Positions 51,170-59,234 of a DNA stretch of 64,000 nucleotides are shown in pieces. Origin of the DNA: Deltaproteobacteria bacterium. Its GTDB lineage: Bacteria; Lernaellota; Lernaellaia; JACKCT01. A model generated the notes under the pieces. That model was not told where the DNA came from and made no database searches. It saw nothing but the letters and a program-made list of their open reading frames with translations. Within the stretch, counting starts at the first letter, position 1; every line of letters starts with the position of its first letter. A program made the position numbers and the translations under genes. The DNA lies in NCBI GenBank assembly GCA_027493875.1, contig JAOSJX010000027.1, positions 5,237 to 69,236 of the forward strand, in the 5' to 3' direction.

Positions 51170-52881
51170 TTTACTACTACTGTATTAACGCGCACTCCGA
51201 TCGACTCGCCATACTTTACGAGAGCTTGAAGTGCACGCATTTGTTCAGGCGTCGCGCTGGGCGGTATAGCAAGATCGAGGGCTCGTTCCGAAATGCGCGA
51301 TTTATCTATAGTAACACGTTGCAATGTGTATCTCTCAAAATTGGCCACTTTGTCGATATACTCTTTCCCTTATTAATGATTCCTGAGAACTTTTGATATG
51401 ATTTTTCGGCTAAGTTCATACTCTTGATGCTTGTGGCTATTCCTTTTTCAGCTTCAAAACGGTCAAACGTCTTGAACTTTTCCGGCAGGTTGGCGCCGAG
51501 CGCCTTCTCTATCGCTCGTCCACGTGCAGCAGGCGCCATTGACCATACAGTCTGAGCTTTCGCCGCCGCCTTCAGAGCAGCCCCGGCGCCGACCGTCGCG
51601 ACGCCCCCAAGGCGATATCCGTAGCCGTGCCGACGAGATTTGCTGTCTCCTCGCTCGCCCCCATTGACCGCGCAGTCGCCGCCGCGCCCTGATGCGTAAG
51701 CGTTTCCCCGATTCACCAGAGATCGCTGTTCTCACGCCGGCATAAAGCGTGTCCACTCCATGAGCAATCGCTACCGCGCCGGCGACTTTTGTAACAAACG
51801 TCGGCTCCGGAAGCGCGATCGCGCCGACACCAATTGCGATCTCACTCGCGCCGCCGACCGCTTGCAATGCCCCAAGGACCTTGGTCACGTTGGAACCGCC
51901 CGCGTTCGACGACGTCGTTGTGGGCGTCGTTATCGCCGCGCTCGACGGCTCGTTTTTCGCGGCCTTCAGATACAACGCTTCATCGCTCACGGTGCCGCTC
52001 GGATCCACCATCCGCACCGGATTATTCCTCACGTACGCGTACCGATTCGGTCCGTCCTTAAGGCCCGACGGGTCCGCCGCCGTCCACCTCCCCAGCCACG
52101 CGGCGTAATATCGCGCGCCGTAGTAGTAGAGCCCGGTTTCCTCGTCCCGTTCCTTGCCTGTGTAGCGGTAGCGCTTGGCGACACTCGCCGTTCCCCAGTG
52201 GTAGGACGTCCCTCCGAACGGAAAATATTCCTCATAAGAAATCACCATGCCCGTGTCGTCCGTTTCCACGCACGACGAGCCCAGGTGATCGGAGTATTGG
52301 AACCGGATAAGGGAAGCGGGATCTGTGATGGCGTCTCCTCCTTCCCGGGTTAGCGTCTCCACCAAGGCCAATCGCTGGTCCGGGCTCGAATCGGTCGAAG
52401 GAGCCATCACATGAAGCGACTCCCGCTCCAACTCGATGTCTCCGTTATCGTACTCGCGGTAAATTTCAAAACCCCCCACGGAGATCCGCTCCTTCGTCCG
52501 GACCTCGCCGGCATCCTCCGTGACTTTGCGGACGCGCCGGCCCGACCCGTCGTACACATAGTACGTGACCGGCTGGCCCGAGGTTCCCGCCGACGTCGCC
52601 CTCAACCGGTCCCGCTCGTCCCACGTCACGAGCGCCAAATGCGGCATGGCCGTCATATTCCCATGCGCATCGTGGGAATAACCGGCGGAATAGACACCTT
52701 CGTTGTCCCCGGCCAGACTCGTTTTATCCAGGCGGTTGGAGCCTGTCGCCATCAGATACCGCCGCTTCCATATCTCCGAGCCGTTCGCGTGCCGCATTTT
52801 CAGGATATTTCCCGACGCGTCGTATGTATAGTCCTCCTTGTACGCGCGCAGGGCCGGGTCATTTTCATGAGGGACGTCGTT
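51166..52881 (-). CDS. Truncated Rhs core with CdiA-type nuclease toxin tip (cassette 1), 5' end missing
   Basis: About 570 residues with the same core as cassette 2 (YKEDYTYDASGNI, then the shared block ending RWTAADPSGLKDG and VDPSG). A Gly/Ala-rich hydrophobic linker follows. The toxin part, over breaks near 51690 and 51365, reads SMAPAARGRAIEKALGANLP, FDRFEAEKGIATSIKSMNL, YIDKVANFERYTLQRVTI, and ISERALDLAIPPSATPEQMR. This matches the endonuclease-type domain found at CdiA/Rhs C-termini (RGxxIExxLG ... ATSIKS). No start codon precedes the homology near 52881, so it is a 5'-truncated cassette unless frames are damaged. Confidence 0.68.
52059..52674 (-). repeat. 616-bp near-identical repeat, copy 1 (Rhs core)
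   Basis: Direct repeat of 49845-50460. The tandem copies allow recombination that would swap which toxin tip is joined to the core and delete 2.2 kb. Confidence 0.9.
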
Positions 52882-53066
52882 CGCACGGGGATAAACAGGG
52901 GACAGTCAACGTTTAAATCATCGCTTTCAGGCATTCTTGACGTTTCTCTCCGCCGCTCATCTCCGCGCGCGGCCTCAGTCGCAGCCGGCCGACACCGCAT
53001 TCTCCTCAGGAACCCGAAACCAACCGCCGGCCTCGAAAAACCGGACAACCACGCCTTCGGCGTGGC

Positions 53067-53114
53067 CAACCGGACAACTGGACAACCGGACAACTGGATA
53101 ACCGGATAACCGGA
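53067..53114 (+). repeat. Six tandem 8-bp repeats, (C/T)AAC(C/T)GGA
   Basis: Units in order are CAACCGGA, CAACTGGA, CAACCGGA, CAACTGGA, TAACCGGA, TAACCGGA. Immediately upstream is a hairpin CCACGCC-TTC-GGCGTGG (53049-53065). No gene overlaps it. Confidence 0.85.
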
Positions 53115-53128
53115 TCATTCGCCATTGC

Positions 53129-53158
53129 TTTACACCCGGCGCGCTCTTTTCCTATGAT
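53129..53158 (+). promoter_or_regulatory. Promoter of glyA
   Basis: TTTACA (53129-53134), 18-bp spacer, TATGAT (53153-53158). Each matches five of six consensus bases. It supports the ATG at 53196 rather than the in-frame upstream start at 53154, which would lie in the -10 box. Confidence 0.55.
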
Positions 53159-53195
53159 CGCGTCCCTTTTTGACCCCCCTGCCGTCCCGGGAGCG

Positions 53196-54448
53196 ATGAT
53201 GAGCGAAGAGCGCGTCCGTAAAATCGAAGAAACCGTCGCCGATCAAAACGCTTGGCGCGAGAGCTGCATCAACCTCATTGCCAGCGAAAACGTCCTATCC
53301 CGCCGCGTCCGCGCACTGCTCGGATCGGATTTCGGCCACCGTTACGCCGAAGGCCACCCCGGCAAGCGTTATTACGAGGGCACCAAATTCATCGACGAGC
53401 TCGAAGACCACGCGCGAGAGGAATGAGGGAAATCTTCGGGTGCGCCAGCGCGGACGTCCGCCCCTACTCCGGCAACGTCGCCAACGAAGCCGTTTTCTCC
53501 AGACTGCTGCGCGGCGACAAAACCGTTTTCGTCAATTCCACGCCGGGCGGCGGGCACATCAGCCATCACAAGGCCGGCTCGGTCGGTAAGTTTACGAAAA
53601 GCATCGTCGACTTTCCGCGCTCCAAGGACGGCTTCACGATCGACGTCGCCGCGACGCGCGACCTCGTCGACGAGCACAAGCCCTCCATGCTGATCGTCGG
53701 AAAAAGCCTCATCCTGCGTCCCGAGCCTGTCGCCGACCTCGCCGAAATCTGCCGCGCGCGCAACATTTTTCTCCACTACGACGGTGCGCACGTCCTCGGC
53801 CTCATCGCCGGCGGCGAATTTCAGCAGCCGCTCGCCGAGGGCGCCGACCTCATGAGCGGCAGCACGCACAAAACCTTCTTCGGAACGCAGCGCGGCGTCA
53901 TCCTCTCCAACCGCACCGACGACGAATGGAAACCCTTCGACCGCGGCGTATTTCCGGGCTCGACGAGCAACCATCATCTCGACACGCTCGCCGCCCTCGC
54001 GCTCGTCGTCGAAGAGTGGAAGGCTTTCGGCCGCGACTACGCGCGTCAGGTCATCGCCAACGCCCGCGCACTGGCCCACGCGCTCAAAAGCGAGGGCATT
54101 GACGTCATGGGCGAATCCTTCGGCTTCACCGAGAGCCACCAGGTCGCGGTTTCCGTCAAGGACCACGGCGGCGGCAAAAACGCGAGCCGCCGCATGGCCG
54201 AGAACAACATAATTTGCAACATGAACATGCTGCCGCACGAACCGCTTAAAAACGCGACGAACCCGGAAGGACTGCGTCTCGGAACGCAGGAAATGACGCG
54301 CATGGGTATGAAAGAAGACGAGATGAAACGCATTGCGGCGTTCATCGCGGATTGCGTGATCCGCGGCAAAAACGTGCGCGACGCGGTCGCCGAGTTTCGG
54401 TCCGGCTTCACGCACGTGCATTACAGCTTCGATCAAGCGGTCGCCTGA
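53196..54448 (+). CDS. glyA: Serine hydroxymethyltransferase
   Basis: PLP enzyme interconverting serine and glycine with tetrahydrofolate, the main C1 source. Motifs are NLIASENVLSRRVRALLGSD, HRYAEGHPGKRYYEGTKFID, VRPYSGNVANEAVF, and the PLP lysine in SGSTHKTFFGTQRG. The FGTQRG form is closer to archaeal-type SHMT than to E. coli GlyA. One break near 53422 splits it after residue 75. Corrected length about 417 aa. GGGAG lies a few bases before the start. Confidence 0.88.
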
Positions 54449-54455
54449 TCCGGGC

Positions 54456-54483
54456 TTGCCAACGCCGCTTTTTTATCTATTAT
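54456..54483 (+). promoter_or_regulatory. Promoter of tRNA-Thr
   Basis: TTGCCA (54456-54461), 16-bp spacer, TATTAT (54478-54483), twelve bases before the mature tRNA 5' end. Confidence 0.5.
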
Positions 54484-54494
54484 TCGGCCCGCAC

Positions 54495-54566
54495 GCCGCC
54501 GTAGCTCAGGGGTAGAGCACCTCCTTGGTAAGGAGGTGGTCGGTGGTTCGATTCCACTCGGCGGCT
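54495..54566 (+). tRNA. tRNA-Thr (anticodon GGT)
   Basis: A 72-nt cloverleaf: acceptor GCCGCCG (54495-54501) pairs with CGGCGGC (54559-54565), discriminator T. The D-stem is GCTC/GAGC. The anticodon stem CCTCC/GGAGG has loop TTGGTAA, giving anticodon GGT. The T-arm is GGTGG-TTCGATT-CCACT. CCA is not encoded. Confidence 0.93.
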
Positions 54567-54568
54567 TT

Positions 54569-55531
54569 TCACCCCTCCGACGTCACCGCTTCCTCGATCT
54601 CCGCGAGAACCTCGCGAAGCGCGCGTTGGCGCGCCTCTTTCGATTCCGAGGTGATCCGCCCGCCCACCGCCGACGGATGCCCGCCGCCCACGCCGAGCCG
54701 CTCGAAAAGCGCCGCCAGATCCAGCCCGCCCTCATGCCGGATAAACGGGTTCTTCGACATGCTGATGCGCAGGTCGTTCGTCTTTCGGTGATTCTCGAAA
54801 ATCGGATTGACCGACAACACGAACTCCACGTCCGGATAGACGACGTAGGTTTCGTTGCGCGAAAACGCCGGCGGCACCTTCATCTCCGAAAAATCGAGAA
54901 GCAGCACGCGCCCGCCCACCATCGATTGGCCGAGCCGCGCGATCATCTCGTGCGCTTTATCGGCATGCATGACGTAGCGGTGGTAGCGTTCGATCACTTC
55001 CGGCATTTCGCAAATCTTCGTCAGCGGCATTTCGCGAAAGGCGCGCGTCAACCGGATGAGAAACGGCCGCGCGTCGCGCAACCCCTCCCCGGGGAGAAAA
55101 ATCGTCCGGTTGAGCGTATTCTCCGGCGATTCGGCGCGCCACTCTTCAACCGACGCGTAATCCATGCTGTCCACGCGGTCGCCCGCCGCCACCGTTTCCT
55201 CCATGAAATCCGGATACGACGCCTTATCCTTCAAATGATCGTACGCTACCCGCGCGGCCGACGGCGCGTCCCACGCCGCCCCCTCCCCGAGGGCGAGCCC
55301 GAGATTCTTCGCCTCCTCGATATTCATCTGGTGATGGTCGAACCACGCCCGCACGGGACGCATCGGATGCGGCAGGTCGCACACGATGTCCTCGGCGTCG
55401 AGATCGAGCCGCCGCACGCTCTCCGGCCCCGCGTAGGCGAATCGGTCGATGCCGCACCAGATCGACACGATCGCCGCGCTGACCATGCCGTCGAAATCGC
55501 CGTGCGCGACGATCGTGGGTTCGTTTTTCAC
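54569..55531 (-). CDS. DHH/DHHA1 family phosphoesterase
   Basis: An intact 320-residue protein. Metal-binding motifs are HGDFDGMVSAAI (motif I), DIVCDLP, and RAWFDHHQMN (DHH). The C-terminal DHHA1 domain ends in RLGVGGGHPSAVGGRI, the GGGH substrate motif. Such enzymes hydrolyse nano-RNA, pAp or cyclic dinucleotides; which applies is unclear. Convergent with the tRNA gene, two bases apart. Confidence 0.8.
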   Translation of the reverse strand: MKNEPTIVAHGDFDGMVSAAIVSIWCGIDRFAYAGPESVRRLDLDAEDIVCDLPHPMRPVRAWFDHHQMNIEEAKNLGLALGEGAAWDAPSAARVAYDHLKDKASYPDFMEETVAAGDRVDSMDYASVEEWRAESPENTLNRTIFLPGEGLRDARPFLIRLTRAFREMPLTKICEMPEVIERYHRYVMHADKAHEMIARLGQSMVGGRVLLLDFSEMKVPPAFSRNETYVVYPDVEFVLSVNPIFENHRKTNDLRISMSKNPFIRHEGGLDLAALFERLGVGGGHPSAVGGRITSESKEARQRALREVLAEIEEAVTSEG

Positions 55532-55555
55532 GCGCCCGCCTTTCCAAACGCCGCT

Positions 55556-56424
55556 TCACGCCGGCGTAAAATCAACGAGAAGCTCGTTCACGCGCTCCGG
55601 TTGCTCCTGCTGCACCCAATGCGAACAGTCCGCAATATACTCCAATTCAAACGGCGCCTTGATGTGCGCGTCGAGCCCGACGCAAAGCTCCTTGCCCAGC
55701 GCGCTGTCTTCCTCCCCCAGATCACGAGGGTCGGCACCGTGATGTCGGGCAGCGTGCGAACCATGCGTAGCGTTTCGAGAGATCGGAACGCCCCGCGGTA
55801 ATAATTGATCCCCGCGCGCAACGCGCCGAGCGACAGCATCGGCGCGGCGAGCCGTTCCACGACCTCGCGCGGAAACATCTCCTTCCGCTTCGCCATGCCG
55901 CGGAACGTGTACTGAAATCCCGCCCGTCCCATAAGGCGGAACAGAATTTCGGGAATCCACGGAATCTGAAAAAGAACATGTACCAAGAGCGCGCCAACTG
56001 AACCGGGTTGGTCACCACGTGGTGCAGAAAAATTTTCGGATGCGGCGCGTTCATAATCGTCAACGACTTGAGCCGTTCCGGTTTGAGCGCCGCGTAAATC
56101 CACGCGTGTCCGCCCCCCAATCGTGCGCCACCAGATGCACCGGCCCGCCGCCCAGCGCGTCGAGAAACCCGTCGATGTCGTCCACGAGCGTCCGCAAGCG
56201 GTAATCCGCCACGCGCGACGGCCGGTCGCTCTCGTTGTAGCCCCGCAAATCCACCGCCGCCGCGCGGAAACCCGCGTCGGCAACCGCCGGCATCTGGTGC
56301 CGCCACGAATACCAATGCTCCGGAAACCATGAAGCATCAGTACGGCGGGGCCGTTGCCGTGCGTCACGGCATGAAAGCGCAGTCCCTGCGCCGTCCAGAA
56401 CTCACTAACTCCGATGTCGGGCAT
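55556..56424 (-). CDS. Alpha/beta hydrolase (epoxide hydrolase/dehalogenase-like)
   Basis: About 289 residues across breaks near 56320, 56110, 55965 and 55715. VLMLHGFPEHWYSWRHQMPA carries the oxyanion HGxP. VDLRGYNESDRP and VHLVAHDWGA hold the nucleophile elbow with Asp, which points to the epoxide hydrolase/haloalkane dehalogenase branch. The catalytic His lies in DCSHWVQQEQPERVNELL. Cap-domain helices include QYTFRGMAKRKEMF. Start ATG 56424 (an ATG at 56436 is also in frame). Substrate unknown. Confidence 0.78.
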
Positions 56425-56584
56425 GCCCGAATTCATCCTCCATGGCGATACGTGAAAATTGGTTTAAGCTGAAGCCGTTTCGATGCGTCTGACGGATTTC
56501 ACGGTCGCGGAACGGTCCGGCGATGCGCAACGTATTAAACGATCGAGACCGGAAAGGCAAAACATAGGCGAAAAGGGGCCGATC

Positions 56585-57329
56585 ATGCCGCCCGAATCCC
56601 CTGAAAACACCGGACTTCCGGATAAATCGCGCGGCCTTTGGAAGCCCGCGGTGCTGATCCTCGCCATCGTCGCGATGCTCGTCGCCGCGCGGATTTTCGG
56701 CCTTGGCGAACTCCTCGGCCGCCTGCGCGGCTGGATTCAAACCCAAGGCGCGCTCGGACCGTTCATCTTCGTTTTCATCTACGCCGCCGCCACCGTCGCC
56801 GCCCTGCCCGGTTCCGCGCTCACCGTCGCCGCCGGCGCCATTTTCGGCTCCGCCGTCGGCGTCGTCAGCGTCATTTTCGGCGCCACCCTCGGCGCCGCCC
56901 TCGCCTTCCTCGTCTCCCGCTACTTCGCCCGCGACGCCGTCGCCCGCTGGCTTTCGACGAAAGACAAATTCCGCAAGCTCGACCAACTCACCGAAACGCA
57001 CGGCGCGGTCATTGTCGCCCTCACCCGCCTGGTCCCCATCTTCCCGTTCAACCTCCTCAACTACGGCTTCGGCCTCACGAAAGTACGCTTCTGGACCTAC
57101 GTCCTCTGGTCCTTCGTCTGCATGCTGCCCGGCACCATTCTTTATGTCGTCGGCGCCGACGCCGTCACCAAGGGCCTCTCCCAAGGCAAAGTCCCGTGGG
57201 GGCTCGTCGGTGTGTTCGCCGCCGCGATCGTCTTGCTCACCGTCGTCGTTCGTCAGGCCCGCAAAAAAACTGGCCGCAAAGGAAGCGGAAACCGAGCACA
57301 CCCCGAAGAGCGCGGAGGTTCAATCATGA
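56585..57329 (+). CDS. TVP38/TMEM64 (DedA-like, SNARE-associated) membrane protein
   Basis: About 247 residues with five to six hydrophobic helices. The family core is FVFIYAAATVAALPGSALTV with AAGAIFGSAVGVVSVIFGAT, and the downstream LVPIFPFNLLNYGFGLTKV. The 3' end depends on an A7 run near 57265. One reading stops at 57329 (AAKEAETEHTPKSAEVQS) and overlaps the next ATG by 4 nt; the sequence as given instead reads through into the flavoprotein, making a 785-codon fusion. I favour two genes. Confidence 0.78.
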
Positions 57330-58840
57330 GCGCCGTCACCATCCTTCCGCGCGACGCGCACAACGACGAACTCATTGCCAACGTCCATCCGCCCGATTGG
57401 GTTAACCCGGAGCCCTCCGGCCGCTACAACCTCGTCGTCATCGGCGCCGGAACCGCCGGCCTCGTCACAGCCGCCGGCGCGGCGGGCCTCGGCGCGAGAG
57501 TCGCCCTCATCGAACGGCACCTGATGGGCGGCGACTGCCTCAACGTCGGCTGCGTACCGTCGAAAGCCGTCATCAGCGCGTCGCGGGCCGCGGGGGACGT
57601 CGCCGCGGCCGCTCGTTTTGGCGTCGCGGCGGACCTTCGTCACGTCGATTTCGGCTTTGTCATGGAACGCATGCGCCGCATTCGCTCGGGCATCAGCAGG
57701 CACGACTCCGCGAAACGATTCTCCGAGCTGGGCGTGGATGTTTTTCTCGGCGACGCCGAATTCACCGGCGCCGATACGGTGGCCGTCGGCGACAAGACTC
57801 TTCAATTCAAGCGCGCCGTCATCACGACGGGCGCGCGCGCCGCGGTGCCGCCCGTTGAAGGCCTCGCCGACGCCGGCTACTACACGAACGAAACGATTTT
57901 CGAACTGACCGAACGCCCGAATCACCTCGTCGTCGTCGGCGCCGGGCCGATCGGTTGCGAACTGGCCCAAGCCTTCAAACGCCTGGCCTCCCGCGTCATG
58001 ATCGTCGAACAAGGCGCGCAATTTCTTCCGCGCGAAGATCCCGACGCCGCCTCCCTGCTCGCCGAATCGTTTTCGCGGGACGGTATCGAGATGCTGTTGA
58101 ACGCGAAGCTATCGCGCGTTCGTGTCGAAAACGGCGAAAAGAAGCTCGACGTCGACGTGGGCGGAGAAACGCGCACGTTGTCGGCCGATGCGATCCTCAT
58201 CGGCGTGGGACGCCGGCCGAATGTGGACGGATTGAATCTTGAGAAGGTCGGCGTCGAATACGACCCTCGCCTTGGCGTCAAAGTGGACGACGGCCTCCGC
58301 ACCACCAACCCCCGCATCTTCGCCGCGGGCGATATCTGCATGACGCACAAATTCACCCACGCCGCCGACGCCGCCGCCCGCATCGTCATTCAAAACGCGC
58401 TCTTTTACGGCCGCAAGAAACTTTCCGCGCTCACGATGCCGTGGTGCACCTACACGGACCCGGAAATCGCGCACGTCGGCCTGTACGAACGCGACGCCCG
58501 CGAGCGCGGCATGGCGATCGACACGTTCAAACAGGAACTCTCCGGCGTCGACCGCGCCATCGCCGACGGCGAGGAGGACGGCTTCGTCAAAATCCACGTG
58601 CGTAAGGGAACGGATCAGATCGTCGGCGCCACGATTGTCGCCAAGCACGCGGGCGACATGATCAGCGAAGTCACGCTGGCCATGGTCGGCGGCGTCGGCC
58701 TCGGAACCCTCTCCGGCGTGATCCACCCCTATCCCACGCAAGCCGAAGCCATCAAAAAAATCGCCGACTCCTACAACCGCACGCGCCTCACGCCGCGCGT
58801 AAAAAGTCTGATGACGAAATTTCTCGCGTGGACGCGATAA
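57326..58840 (+). CDS. Mercuric-reductase-like pyridine nucleotide-disulphide oxidoreductase
   Basis: About 504 residues. FAD motif YNLVVIGAGTAGLVTAAGAA, redox-active pair in GGDCLNVGCVPSKA, NAD motif VVVGAGPIGCELAQAF, second FAD contact TNPRIFAAGDI, and the dimerisation domain ending GVIHPYPTQAEAIKKIAD. It lacks the C-terminal Cys pair and the N-terminal HMA domain of true MerA. Paired with TVP38 genes in many bacteria; role unknown, perhaps thiol redox. The frame is intact. Confidence 0.8.
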   Translation: MSAVTILPRDAHNDELIANVHPPDWVNPEPSGRYNLVVIGAGTAGLVTAAGAAGLGARVALIERHLMGGDCLNVGCVPSKAVISASRAAGDVAAAARFGVAADLRHVDFGFVMERMRRIRSGISRHDSAKRFSELGVDVFLGDAEFTGADTVAVGDKTLQFKRAVITTGARAAVPPVEGLADAGYYTNETIFELTERPNHLVVVGAGPIGCELAQAFKRLASRVMIVEQGAQFLPREDPDAASLLAESFSRDGIEMLLNAKLSRVRVENGEKKLDVDVGGETRTLSADAILIGVGRRPNVDGLNLEKVGVEYDPRLGVKVDDGLRTTNPRIFAAGDICMTHKFTHAADAAARIVIQNALFYGRKKLSALTMPWCTYTDPEIAHVGLYERDARERGMAIDTFKQELSGVDRAIADGEEDGFVKIHVRKGTDQIVGATIVAKHAGDMISEVTLAMVGGVGLGTLSGVIHPYPTQAEAIKKIADSYNRTRLTPRVKSLMTKFLAWTR

Positions 58841-59234
58841 AGCAATCCACGAAATGAGGCAACAACACGCTGGTTTCCGCGCGGCGCGGTAAGCGGTTTT
58901 ATGTCAACGGTTTACAGTTTATCTCCTCGGCGGATCTATTCGGATCGTCTCAACTGTTAACCCGCATTTCTCACCGGGTTTCGTCGCGAGGCGGCGGAGG
59001 CGCCAGGTGAGACGCCGCGTTGGAGGCCCGCGAACGCGAGGCGTACCTGGACGGTACGTTGCAGCGGGCGCGGTCCGAAACGCAAGTCGTAACCGGCGGA
59101 TCCGTCGCCGTAGTAGAAAGCTGGTGAGAAATGCGGGTTAACTGTCAACGGTGAACTGTTGACCGGGCCACGCCCATCGACCGCCGACATGGTGGATGAC
59201 CGGCGCCGAGAACCGTGAACGGCTCTTGGGGAGA
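58841..59234. other. Gene-free interval with inverted-repeat element and 7-mer tracts
   Basis: It holds the 187-bp inverted-repeat element plus short period-7 tracts on both sides: about 58900-58920 (GTCAACG, GTTTACA, GTTTATC) and about 59137-59165 (AACTGTC, AACGGTG, AACTGTT). No ORF or RNA gene is supported. Confidence 0.55.
58956..59142. repeat. 187-bp element with 20-bp perfect terminal inverted repeats
   Basis: GTTAACCCGCATTTCTCACC at 58956-58975 is the exact reverse complement of 59123-59142. The 147-bp interior is GC-rich and without a gene. Heptamer-like tracts abut both ends. Either a MITE-like element or a large stem-loop. Confidence 0.65.

Larger units (their letters stand above)
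52882..53195. other. Gene-free interval between rhs cassette 1 and glyA
   Basis: It contains a 7-bp-stem hairpin (53049-53065), the 8-mer repeat array (53067-53114) and the glyA promoter. No coding sequence or Rhs N-terminal remnant is seen. Confidence 0.6.
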
